Shown piece by piece: positions 53,536-64,000 of a stretch of 64,000 nt of DNA. Source of the DNA: Tupaia tana (lineage: Eukaryota; Chordata; Mammalia; Scandentia; Tupaiidae). Both the position numbers and the translations under genes were made by a program. The DNA lies in assembly GCA_026018925.1 (NCBI GenBank), contig JAKSZU010000032.1, positions 310,001-374,000 on the forward strand. Reading direction: 5' to 3'. Position 1 is the first letter of the stretch, and each line of letters opens with the position of its first letter. The notes under the pieces are model-generated. The model searched no databases, was not told the DNA's origin, and saw only the letters and a program-made list of their open reading frames with translations.

Positions 53536-55450
53536 CTAGGCGGACACCTGAAGATCAACCCCAACCCGAACCTGACCCTGACTCTTACTCCGACCGTAAC
53601 ACTGAACCGAAACTAACAGTAGCCCTAAACTTACTCCCTCAAACTAAGTTCAATTATAACCTAACCTGAAGCATAACTGAAACCATAGACCTAACCCTAA
53701 CCCTAGGCGGACACCTCAAGCCCAACCACAACCCTAAAATGGCCGTGACGCTAACTCCAACCATAACAGTTACCCGAAAACTAACAGTAGACCTAAACTT
53801 ACTACCTCAAACTAAGTTCAAACCTAACCTAACCTGAAGCCTAAATCAAACCATACACCTAACCCTAACCCTAGGCGGACACCTTAAGCTCAACCCCAAA
53901 CCTAACCTGACCCTCACGCTAAATCCAACCGTAACACTGAACCAAAAACTAACAGTAGCCCTAAACTTACTCCCTCAAACTAAGTTCAAACCTAACCTAA
54001 CCTGAAGCCTAACTCAAACCATAGACCTAACCCTAACCCTAGGCGGACACCTGAAGCTCAACCCCAACCCTAACCTGACCCTGACTCTTACTCCAACCGT
54101 AACACTGAACCGAAAACTAACAGTAGCCCTAAACGTACTCCCTCAAACTAAGTTCAAACCTAACCTAACCTGAAGCCTAACTCAAACCATAGACCTAACC
54201 CTAACCCTAGGCGGACACCTTAAGCTCAACCCCAACCCTAACATGGCTCTGACGCTAACACCAACCATAACAGTTACCCGAAAACTAACAGTAGCCCTAA
54301 ACTAACTCCCACAAACTAAGTTCAAACCTAACCTAACCTGAAGCCTAACTCAAACCACAAACCTAACCCTAACCCTAGGCGGACACCTGAAGCTCAACCC
54401 CAACCCTAACCTGACCCTGACTCTTACTCCAACCGTAACACTGAACCGAAAACTAACAGTAGCCCTAAACTTACTCCCTCAAGCTAAGTTCAAACCTAAC
54501 CTCACCTGAAGCCTAACTCAAACCACAGACCTAACCCTAACCCTAGGCGGACACCTTAAGCTCAACCCCAACCCTATCCTGACCCTGACGCTAACTCCAA
54601 CCATAACACTGAACCGACAACTAACACTATCCCTAAACTTACTCCCTCAAACTAAGTTGACACCTAACCTAACCTGAAGCCTAACTCAAACCACAGACCT
54701 AACCCTAACCCTAGGCGGACACCTTATGCTTAAACCCACCTAACCTGACCCTGACGCTTACTCCAACCGTAACAGTTAAACGAAAACTAACAGTAGCACT
54801 AAATTTACTCCCTCAAACTAAGTTCAAACCTAACCTAACCTGAAGCCTAACTCAAACCATAGACCTAACCCTAACCCTAGGCGGACACCTGAAGCTCAAC
54901 TCAAACCTAACCTGGCACGTAAGCTAACTCCAACAATAGCAGCTACCAGAAAACTAACAGTCGCCCTAAACTTACTCCCTCAAACTAAGTTCTAACCTAA
55001 CCTTACCTGAAGCGATAATCAAACCATACACCTAACCGTAACCCTAGGCGTACACCTTAAGCTCAACCCCAACCCTAACCTGACCCTCACGCTAACTCCA
55101 ACCGTAACACTGAACCGAAAACTAACAGTAGCCCTAAACTTACTCCCTCAAACTAATTTCAAACCTAACCTAACCTGAAGCTTAACTCAAACCATAGACC
55201 TAACCCTAACCCTAGGCGGACACCTGAAGCTCAACCCCAACCCTAACCTGACTGTGACGCTATCTCCAACCGGAACACTGAACCGAAAACTAACAATAGC
55301 CCTAAACTTACTCCCTCAAACTATGTTCAAATCTAAACTAACCTGAAGCCTAACTCAAACAATACACCTAACCCGAACCCTAGGCGGACACCTTAAGCTC
55401 AACCCCAACCCTAACCTGGACCTGAGGCTAAAACCAACCGTAACACTGAA
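53536..55450 (+). repeat. Satellite stretch related to the right-end repeat
   Basis: It shares GAACCGAAACTAAC, CTCAAGCCCAACCAC, CATGGCTCTGACGCTAACACC and CTGGCACGTAAGC with 58.2-60.4 kb and 61.6-64 kb. CATGGCTCTG lies at 54,241, 58,769 and 62,293, and CTGGCACGTA-type sequence at 54,912, 59,777 and 63,301. Offsets vary between markers, so monomers were gained or lost between copies. Confidence 0.8.
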
Positions 55451-55469
55451 CCGAAAACTAACAGTAGCC

Positions 55470-56865
55470 CAAAACTTACTCCCTCAAACTAAGTTCAATC
55501 CTAACCTAACCTGAAGCCTAAATGAAACCATAGACCTAACCCTAACCCTAGGCTGACACCTTATGCTTAACCCCCACCCTAATCTGACCCTGACGCTTAC
55601 TCCAACCGTAACACTGAACCGAAAACAAACAGTAGCCCTAAACTTACTCCCTCAAACTAAGTTCAAACCTAACCTAACCTGAAGCCTAACTCAAACCATA
55701 GACCTAACCCTAACCCTAGGCGGACACCTTAAGCTCAACCACAACCCTAAAATGGCCGTGACGCTAACTCCAACCATAACAGTTACCCGAAAACTAACAG
55801 TAGACCTAAACTTACTCCCTCAAACTAAGTTCAAATCTAACCTAACCTGAAGCCTAAATCAAACCATACACCTAACCCTAACCCTAGGCGTACACCTTAA
55901 TCTCAACCCCAACCCTAACCTGACCCTCATCTAAATCCAACCGTAACACTGAACCGACAACTAACAGTAGCCCTAAACTTACTCCCTCAAACTAAGGTCA
56001 AACCTAACCTAACCTGAAGCCTAACTCAAACCACAGACCGAACCCTAACCCTAGGCGGATACCTGAAGCTCAACGCCAACCCTATCCTGACCCTGACGCT
56101 ATCTCCAACCGTAACACTGAACCGAAAACAGACAGTAGCCCTAAACTTACTCCCTTAAACTAAGTTCAAACCTAACATAACCTGAAGCCTAACTCAAACC
56201 ATAGACCTAACCCTAACCCTAGGCGGACACCTGAAGCTCAACCCCAACCCTAACCTGACCCTGACGCTATCTCCAACCGTAACACTGAACCAAAACTAAC
56301 AGTAGCCCTAAACTTACTCCCTCAAACTATGTTCAAACCTAACCTAACCTGAAGCCTAAATCAAACCATACACCTAACCCTAACCCTAGGCGGACACCTT
56401 AAGCTCAACCCCAAACCTAACCTGACCCTGACGCTTACTCCAACCCTAACAGTTAACCGAAAACTAACAGTAGCCCTAAACTTACTCCCTCAAACTAAGT
56501 TCTATCCTAACCTTACCTGAAGCGATAATCAAACCATACACCTAACCCTAACCCTAGGCGGACACCTTAAGCTCAACCCCAACCGTAACCTGACCCTCAC
56601 GCTAACTCCAACCGTAACACTGAACCGAAAACTAACAGTAGCCCTGAACTTACTCCCTCAAAATAAGTTCAATCCTTACCTAACCTGAAGCCTAAATGAA
56701 ACCATAGACCTAACCCTAACCCTAGTCTGACACCTTATGCCTAACCCCCACCTTAACCTGACCCTGACGCTTACTCCAACCGTAACACTGAACCGAAAAC
56801 AAACAGTAGCCCTAAACTTACTCCCTCAAACTAAGTTCAAACCTAACCTAACCTGAAGCCTAACT
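55470..56865 (+). repeat. 8-monomer duplication, copy 1
   Basis: AATGGCCGTGACG, AACTAAGGTCAAACC, CAGACCGAACCC, GAAAACAGACAG, CTGAACCAAAAC, AAGCGATAATC and CCCTAGTCTGACACC recur 1,342 bp later (8 x 168 minus 2). Part of the series recurs a third time at 60.79-61.55 kb. Landmark CAGACAG is at 56,129, 57,471 and 60,827. Confidence 0.82.
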
Positions 56866-58205
56866 CAAACCATGGACCTAACCCTAACCCTAGGCGGACA
56901 CCTGAAGCTCAACCCCAACCCTAACCTGACCCTGACTCTTATTCCAACCGTAACACTGAAACGAAACTAACAGTAGCCCTAAACTTACTCCCTCAAACTA
57001 AGTTCAATCCTAACCTAACCTGAAGCCTAACTGAAACCATAGACCTAACCCTAACCCTAGGCGGACACCTCAAGCCCAACCACAACCCTAAAATGGCCGT
57101 GACGCTAACTCCAACCATAACTGTTACCCGAAAACTAACAGTAGACCTAAACTTACTCCCTCAAACTAAGTTCAAACCTAACCTAACCTGAAGCCTAAAT
57201 CAAACCATAAACCTAACCCTAACCCTAGGCGGACACCTTAAGCTCAACCCCAACCCTAACCTGACCCTCGCGCTAAATCCAACCGTAACACTGAACCGAC
57301 AACTAACAGTAGCCCTAAACTTACTCCCTCAGACTAAGGTCAAACCTAACCTAACCTGAAGCCTAACTCAAACCACAGACCGAACCCTAACCCTAGGCGG
57401 ACACCTGAAGCTCAACCCCAACCCTAACCTGACCCTGACGCTATCTCCAACCGTAACACTGAACCGAAAACAGACAGTAGCCCTAAACTTACTCCCTTAA
57501 ACTAAGTTCAAACCTAACATAACCTGAAGCCTAACTCAAACCATAGACCTAACCCTAACCCTAGGCGGACACCTGAAGCTCAACCCCAACCCTAACCTGA
57601 CCCTGACGCTATCTCCAACCGTAACACTGAACCAAAACTAACAGTACCCCTAAACTTACTCCCTCAAACTATGTTCAAACCTAACCTAACCTGAAGCCTA
57701 AATCAAACCATACACCTAACCCTAACCCTAGGCGGACACCTTAAGCTCAACCCCAAACCTAACCTGACCCTGACACTTACTCCAACCCTAACAGTTAACC
57801 GAAAACTAACAGTAGCCCTAAACTTACTCCCTCAAACTAAGTTCTATCCTAACCTTACCTGAAGCGATAATCAAACCATACACCTAACCCTAACCCTAGG
57901 CGGACACCTGAAGCTCAACCCCAACCCTAACCTGACCCTCACGCTAACTCCAACCGTAACACTAAACCGAAAACTAACAGTAGCCCTGAACTTACTCCCT
58001 CAAAATAAGTTCAATCCTTCCCAACCTGAAGCCTAAGTGAAACCATAGACCTAACCCTAACCCTAGTCTGACACCTTATGCTTAACCCCCACCTTAACCT
58101 GACCCTGACGCTTACTCCAACCGTAACACTGAACCGAAAACAAACAGTAGCCCTAAACTTACTCCCTCAAACTAAGTTCAAAACTAACCTAACCTGAAGC
58201 CTAAC
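56866..58205 (+). repeat. 8-monomer duplication, copy 2
   Basis: It is the tandem neighbour of copy 1 with the same marker order. Private changes include CTCAGACTAAGG, CTGACACTTACTCC, and a shortened CAATCCTTCCCAACC near 58,015. Confidence 0.8.
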
Positions 58206-58229
58206 TCAAAACATAGACCTAACCCTAAC

Positions 58230-60476
58230 CCTAGGCGGACACCTTAAGCTCAACCACAACCCTAAAATGGCCGTGATGCTAACTCCAACCATAACAGTTA
58301 CCCGAAAAATAACAGTAGACCTAAACTTACTCCCTCAAACTAAGTTCAAACCTAACCTAACCTGAAGCCTAAATCAAACCATACACCTAACCCTAACCCT
58401 AGGCGGACACCTTAATCTCAACCCCAACCCTAACCTGACCCTCACGCTAAATCCAACCATAACACTGAACCGACAACTAACAGTAGCCCTAAACTTACTC
58501 CCTCAAACTAAGTTCAAACCTAACCTACCCTGAAGCCTAACTCAAACCATAGACCTAACCCTAACCCTAGGCGGACACCTGAAGCTCAACCCCAACCCTA
58601 ACCTGACCCTGATGCTATCTCCAACCGTAACACTGAACCGAAAACTAACAGTAGCCCTAAACTTACTCCCTCAAACTAAGTTCAAACCTAACCTAACCTG
58701 AAGCCTAACTCAAACCATAGACCTAACCCTAACCCTAGGCGGACACCTTAAGCTCAACCCCAACCCTAACATGGCTCTGACGCTAACACCAACCATAACA
58801 GTTACCCGAAAACTAACAGTGGCCCTAAACTAACTCCCTCAAACTAAGTTCAAACCTAACCTAACCTGAAGCCTAACTCAAACCACAAACCTAACCCTAA
58901 CCATAGGCGGACACCTGAATCTCAACCCCAACCCTAACCTGACCCTGACTCTTACTCCAACCGTAACACTGAACCGAAAACTAACAGTTGCCCTAAACTT
59001 ACTCCCTCAAGCTAAGTTCAAACCTAACCTCACCTGAAGCCTAACTCAAACCACATCCCTAACCCTAACCCTAGGCGGACACCTTAAGCTCAACCCCAAC
59101 CCTAACCTGACCCTGACGCTAACTCCAACCATAACACTGAACCGACAACTAACAGTAGCCCTAAACTTACTCCCTCAAACTAAGTTCAAGCCTAACCTAA
59201 CCTGAAGCCTAACTCAAACCATAGACCTAACCCTAACCCTAGGCGGACACCATAAGCTCAACCCCAAACCTAACCTGACCCTGACGCTAACTCCAACCAT
59301 AACACTGAACCGACAACTAACAGTAGCCCTAAACTTACTCCCTCAAACTAAGTTCAAACATAACCTAACCTGAAGCCTAACTCAAACCATAGACCTAACC
59401 CTAACCCTAGGCGGACACCTGAAGCTCCACCCCAACCCTAACCTGACCCTGACGCTATCTCCAACCGTAACACTGAACCAAAAACTAACAGTAGCCCTAA
59501 ACTTACTCCCTCAAACTAAGTTCACACCTAACCTAACCTGAAGCCTAACTCAAACCACAGACCTAACCCTAACCCTAGGCGGACACCTTATGCTTAACCC
59601 CACCTAACCTGACCCTGACGCTTACTCCAACCGTAACAGTTAAACGAAAACTAACAGTAGCCCTAAATTTACTCCCTCAAACTAAGTTCAAACCTAACCT
59701 AACCTGAAGCCTAACTCAAACCATAGACCTAACCCTAACCCTAGGCGGACACCAGAAGCTCAACTCCAAACCTAACCTGGCACGTAAACTAACTCCAACA
59801 ATAGCAGCTACCCGAAAACTAACAGTCGCCCTAAACTTACTCCCTCAAACTAAGTTCTAACCTAACCTTACCTGAAGCGATAATCAAACCATACACCTAA
59901 CCCTAACCCTAGGCGGACACCTTAAGCTCAACCCCAACCCTAACCTGACCCTCATGCTAACTCCAACCGTAACACTGAACCGAAAACTAACAGTAGCCCT
60001 AAACTTACTCCGTCAAACTAATTTCAAACCTAACCTAACCTGAAGCCTAACTCAAACCATAGACCTAACCCTAACCCTAGGCGGACACCTGAAGCTCAAC
60101 CCCAACCCTAACCTGACTGTGACGCTATCTCCAACCGTAACACTGAACCGAAAACTAACAATAGCCCTAAACTTACTCCCTCAAACTAAGTTCAAATCTA
60201 AACTAACCTGAAGCCTAACTCAAACAATACACCTAACCCGAACCCTAGGCGGACAGGTTAAGCTCAACCCCAACACTAACCTGGACCTGAGGCTAAAACC
60301 AACCGTAACACTGAACCGAAAACTAACAGTAGCCCAAAACTTACTCCCTCAAACTAAGTTCAATCCTAACCTAACCTGAAGCCTAAATGAAACCATAGAC
60401 CTAACCCTAACCCTAGGCTGACACCTTATGCTTAACCCCCACCCTAATTTGACCCTGACGCTTACTCCAACCGTAA
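58230..60476 (+). repeat. 21-monomer tandem unit, copy 1
   Basis: Markers at 58,769 (CATGGCTCTG) and 59,777 (CTGGCACGTA) recur at 62,293 and 63,301, both 3,524 bp on (21 x 168 minus 4). Both copies share the short CCCCACCTAACC unit, CTAAATTTACTCC, GCGATAATC, CTGACTGTGACGC, and CAGTAGCCCAAAAC. Confidence 0.85.
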
Positions 60477-60789
60477 CACTGAACCGAAAACAAACAGTAG
60501 CCCTAAACTTACTCCCTCAAACTAAGTTCAAACCTAACCTAACCTGAAGCCTAACTCAAACCATAGACCTAACCCTAACCCTAGGCGGACACCTTAAGCT
60601 CAACCACAACACTAAAATGGCCGTGACGCTAACTCCAACCATAACAGTTACCCGAAAACTAACAATAGACCTAAACTTACTCCCTCAAACTAAGTTCAAA
60701 CCTAACCTAACCTGAAGCCTAAATCAAACCATACACCTAACCCTAACCCTAGGCGTACACCTGAAGCTCAACCCCAACCCTAACCTGAC

Positions 60790-61555
60790 CCTGACGCTAT
60801 CTCCAACCGTAACACTGAACCGAAAACAGACAGTAGCCCTAAACTTACTCCCTTAAACTAAGTTCAAACCTAACATAACCTGAAGCCTAACTCAAACCAT
60901 AGACCTAACCCTAACCCTAGGCGGACACCTGAAGCTCAACCCCAACCCTAACCTGACCCTGACGCTATCTCCAACCGTAACACTGAACCAAAACTAACAG
61001 TTTCCCTAAACTTACTCCCTCAAACAATGTTCAAACCTAACCTAACCTGAAGCCTAAATCAAACCATACACCTAACCCTAACCCTAGGCGGACACCTTAA
61101 GCTTAACCCCAAACCTAACCTGACCCTCACACTTACTCCAACCCTAACAGTTAAACGAAAACTAACAGTAGCCCTAAACTTACTCCCTCAAACTAAGTTC
61201 TATCCTAACCTTACCTGAAGCGATAATCAAACCATACACCTAACCCTAACCCTAGGCGGACACCTGAAGCTCAACCCCAACCCTAACCTGACCCTCACGC
61301 TAACTCCAACCGTAACACTAAACCGAAAACTAACAGTAGCCCTGAACTTACTCCCTCAAAATAAGTTCAATCCTTACCTAACCTGAAGCCTAAGTGAAAC
61401 CATAGACCTAACCCTAACCCTAGTCTGACACCTTATGCTTAACCCCCACTTTAACCTGACCCTGACGCTTACTCCAACCGTAACACTGAACCGAAAACAA
61501 ACAGTAGCCCTAAACTTACTCCCTCAAACTAAGTTCAAACCTAACCTAACCTGAA
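60790..61555 (+). repeat. Third copy of the GATAATC-type block
   Basis: It follows the series GAAAACAGACAG, CTGAACCAAAAC, AAGCGATAATC, and CCCTAGTCTGACACC known from 56.1-56.8 and 57.4-58.2 kb, 20 monomers minus 4 bp from the second copy. It carries private changes such as CAGTTTCCC and CAAACAATGTTC. Confidence 0.8.
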
Positions 61556-61753
61556 GCCTAACTCAAACCATAGACCTAACCCTAACCCTAGGCTGACACC
61601 TGAAGCTCAACCCCAACCCTAACCTGACCCTGACTCTTACTCCAACCGTAACACTGAACCGAAACTAACAGTAGCCCTAAACTTACTCCCTCAAACTAAG
61701 TTCAATCCTAACCTAACCTGAAGCCTAACTGAAACCATAGACCTAACCCTAAC

Positions 61754-64000
61754 CCTAGGCGGACACCTCAAGCCCAACCACAACCCTAAAATGGCCGTGA
61801 CGCTAACTCCAACCATAACAGTTACCCGAAAACTAACAGTAGACCTAAACTTACTACCTCAAACTAAGTTCAAACCTAACCTAACCTGAAGCCTAAATCA
61901 AACCATACACCTAACCCTAACCCTAGGCGCACACCTTAAGCTCAACCCCAAACCTAACCTGACCCTCACGCTAAATCCAACCGTAACACTGAACCAAAAA
62001 CTAACAGTAGCCCTAAACTTACTCCCTCAAACTAAGTTCAAACCTAACCTAACCTGAAGCCTAACTCAAACCATAGACCTAACCCTAACCCTAGGCGGAC
62101 ACCTGAAGCTCAACCCCAACCCTAACCTGACCCTGACTCTTACTCCAACCGTAACACTGAACCGAAAACTAACAGTAGCCCTAAACTTACTCCCTCAAAC
62201 TAAGTTCAAACCTAACCTAACCTGAAGCCTAACTCAAACCATAGACCTAACCCTAACCGTAGGCGGACACCATAAGCTCAACCCCAACCCTAACATGGCT
62301 CTGACGCTAACACCAACCATAAAAGTTACCCGAAAACTAACAGTAGCCCTAAACTAACTCCCACAAACTAAGTTCAAACCTAACCTAACCTGAAGCCTAA
62401 CTCAAACCACAAACCTAACCCTAACCCTAGGCGGACACCTGAAGCTCAACCCCAACCCTAACCTGACCCTGACTCTTACTCCAACCGTAACACTGAACCG
62501 AAAACTAACAGTAGCCCTAAACTTACTCCCTCAAGCTAAGTTCAAACCTCACCTCACCTGAAGCCTAACTCAAACCACAGACCTAACCCTAACCCTAGGC
62601 GGACACCTTAAGCTCAACCCCAACTCTAACCTGACCCTGATGCTAACTCCAACCATAACACTGAACCGACAACTAACACTAGCCCTAAACTTACTCCCTC
62701 AAACTAAGTTCACACCTAACCTAACCTGAAGCCTAACTCAAACTATAGACCTAACCCTAACCCTAGGCGGACACCTTAAGCCCAACCCCAAACCTAACCT
62801 GACCCTGACGCTAACTCGAACCATAACACTGAACCGACAACTAACAGTAGCCCTAAACTTACTCCGTCAAACTAAGTTCAAACCTAACCTAACCTGAAGC
62901 CTAACTCAAACCATAGACCTAACCCTAACCCTAGGCGGACACCTTAAGCTCCACCCCAAACCTAACCTGACCCTGACGCTATCTTCAACCGTAACACTGA
63001 ACCAAAAACTAACAGTAGCCCTAAACTTACTCCCTCAAACTAAGTTCACACCTAACCTAACCTAAAGCCTAACTCAAACCACAGACCTAACCCTAACCCT
63101 AGGCGGACACCTTATGCTTAACCCCACCTAACCTGACCCTGACGCTTACTCCAACCGTAACAGTTAAACGAAAACTAACAGTAGCCCTAAATTTACTCCC
63201 TCAAACTAAGTTCAAACCTAACCTAACCTGAAGCCTAACTCAAACCATAGACCTAACCCTAACCCTAGGCGGACACCTGAAGCTCAACTCCAAACCTAAC
63301 CTGGCACGTAAGCTAACTCCAACAATAGCAGCTACCCGAAAACTAACAGTCGCCCTAAACTTACTCCCTCAAACTAAGTTCTAACCTAACCTTACCTGAA
63401 GCGATAATCAAACCATACACATAACCCTAACCCTAGGCGGACACCTTAAGCTCAACCCCAACCCTACCCTGACCCTCACGCTAACTCCAACCGTAACACT
63501 GAACCGAAAACTAACAGTAGCCCTAAACTTACTCCCTCAAACTAATTTCAAACCTAACCTAACCTGAAGCCTAACTCAAACCATAGACCTAACCCTAACC
63601 CTAGGCGGACACCTGAAGCTCAACCCCAACCCTAACCTGACTGTGACGCTATCTCCAACCGGAACACTGAACCGAAAACTAACAATAGCCCTAAACTTAC
63701 TCCCTCAAACTAAGTTCAAATCTAAACTAACCTGAAGCCTAACTCAAACAATACACCTAACCCGAACCCTAGGCGGACACCTTAAGCTCAACCCCAACCC
63801 TAACCTGGACCTGAGGCTAAAACCAACCGTAACACTGAACCGAAAACTAACAGTAGCCCAAAACTTACTCCCTCAAACTAAGTTCAATCCTAACCTAACC
63901 TGAAGCCTAAATGAAACCATAGACCTAACCCTAACCCTAGGCTGACACCTTATGCTTAACCCCCACCCTAATCTGACCCTGACGCTTACTCCAACCGTAA
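61754..64000 (+). repeat. 21-monomer tandem unit, copy 2 (runs off the right edge)
   Basis: It matches 58,230-60,476 at 3,524 bp through to the last base visible. The first few units are more diverged and lie closer to 53.7-54.2 kb (GAACCAAAAACTAAC), so the left end of the copy is a mosaic. Confidence 0.82.
63937..64000 (+). repeat. Partial satellite monomer at the right edge
   Basis: The first 64 bases of a TTATGCTTAAC-subfamily monomer are cut by the window end. It also carries the GGCTGACACC form of the landmark. The array therefore continues to the right. Confidence 0.95.

Larger units (their letters stand above)
1..64000 (+). repeat. 168-bp telomere-like satellite array, about 381 monomers
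   Basis: The landmark CTAGG(C/A)GGACACC recurs at 132, 300, 468, 636 and 803 and so on to 63,937, nearly always 168 bp apart. The last minus the first landmark is 63,805 bp, which is 380 x 168 minus 35. Landmarks in order within a unit are CTAGGCGGACACC, AACCCCAACCCTAACC, CTGACGCTA, ACCGAAAACTAACAG, CCCTAAACTTACTCCCTC, AACTAAGTTCAAACC, TGAAGCCTAACTC, ATAGACC, and CTAACCCTAACC. Composition of my consensus is 61 A, 62 C, 16 G and 29 T. All units share one orientation, and nothing unrelated interrupts them. Neighbouring units differ at several to some 15% of positions, whereas units inside higher-order blocks are almost identical. The unit length is close to one nucleosome repeat, as in many centromeric satellites, but the location is inference. 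This entry also accounts for all otherwise unannotated stretches: they hold the same monomers and no gene. Confidence 0.98.

Noticed and set aside
1-64000. CRISPR-like array of regular repeats
   Set aside because: There are no unique spacers between short repeats; the whole 168-bp unit is repeated, and the length and base make-up fit satellite DNA.
1-64000. True telomere tract
   Set aside because: Exact CCCTAA runs never exceed two or three units in a row, and the repeat unit is 168 bp, not 6 bp. It is telomere-derived at most.
1-64000. Primate alpha satellite or a CENP-B box
   Set aside because: The length is near 171 bp but the sequence is unrelated. The minus strand around the ACCGAAAACTAAC region gives TTCG followed four bases later by A, but lacks the CGGG part of the CENP-B box.
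1-64000. Protein-coding tandem repeat (unit divisible by three, 56 codons)
   Set aside because: Frames do persist from unit to unit, but TAA, TAG and TGA on the plus strand and TTA, CTA and TCA (stops on the minus strand) recur in every monomer. Only one frame of 60 codons is open in 64 kb.
1-64000. Transposon, rRNA or tRNA insertions
   Set aside because: Reading through the window, every stretch could be placed in monomer phase. No unrelated segment of more than about 20 bases was seen.

Overview
This window is one uninterrupted, head-to-tail array of a satellite DNA with a 168-bp monomer. Measured on the CTAGG landmark, 380 monomer steps fit between position 132 and position 63,936. The net drift is -35 bp from a perfect 168-bp lattice. 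A 131-bp partial unit precedes the first landmark and a 64-bp partial unit follows the last. All units lie in the same orientation. I found no gene, RNA gene, transposon, inversion or unrelated spacer. The host must be a eukaryote with long satellite arrays. The monomer carries telomere-type hexamers (CCCTAA on the given strand, TTAGGG on the other), which suggests a lineage with TTAGGG telomeres, such as vertebrates, many other animals or some fungi. I do not recognise the satellite by name and cannot assign a species. A centromeric, pericentromeric or subtelomeric location is plausible but cannot be told from the sequence.

Monomer. The consensus I derived by eye has about 36% A, 37% C, 10% G and 17% T, so the two strands are strongly asymmetric. 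Cut from the CTAGG landmark it falls into exactly 28 hexamers, and the column-wise consensus of those hexamers is C-T-A-A-(A/C)-C, the telomeric hexamer. The whole monomer therefore looks like a decayed telomere-repeat tract that was frozen and re-amplified as a 168-bp unit. Three nonamers per consensus unit still match the duplex binding consensus YTAGGGTTR of TRF-type telomere proteins.

Array layout. Monomers are not random copies. They fall into subfamilies with linked variants, and these follow one another in recurring order. Several scales of higher-order duplication are visible. At 1-12.4 kb there are interspersed blocks of about 1-1.35 kb with shared rare variants. At 11.5-17.9 kb there is a nearly perfect tandem pair of 19-monomer units (3,190 bp). 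At 17.5-23.5 kb there are 7/8-monomer and 28-monomer duplications. At 27.9-42.6 kb there is a large 42-monomer (7,056 bp) repeat, preceded by segments at offsets of 35, 37 and 40 monomers, with a later 11-monomer (1,848 bp) tandem duplication inside its second copy. At 44.6-53.5 kb there are nested 13-, 18- and 27-monomer duplications. At 55.4-64 kb there are 8-, 20- and 21-monomer duplications. Offsets are multiples of 168 bp apart from small, explainable indels, as expected for unequal exchange or conversion between in-register monomers.

Coding potential is essentially nil. The unit length is divisible by three, so frames persist between monomers, yet stops recur in every frame. The only open frame of about 60 codons (minus strand, 30,797-30,979) exists because two substitutions removed two in-frame TGA codons. 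Block borders below are by-eye estimates, good to a few tens of bases.
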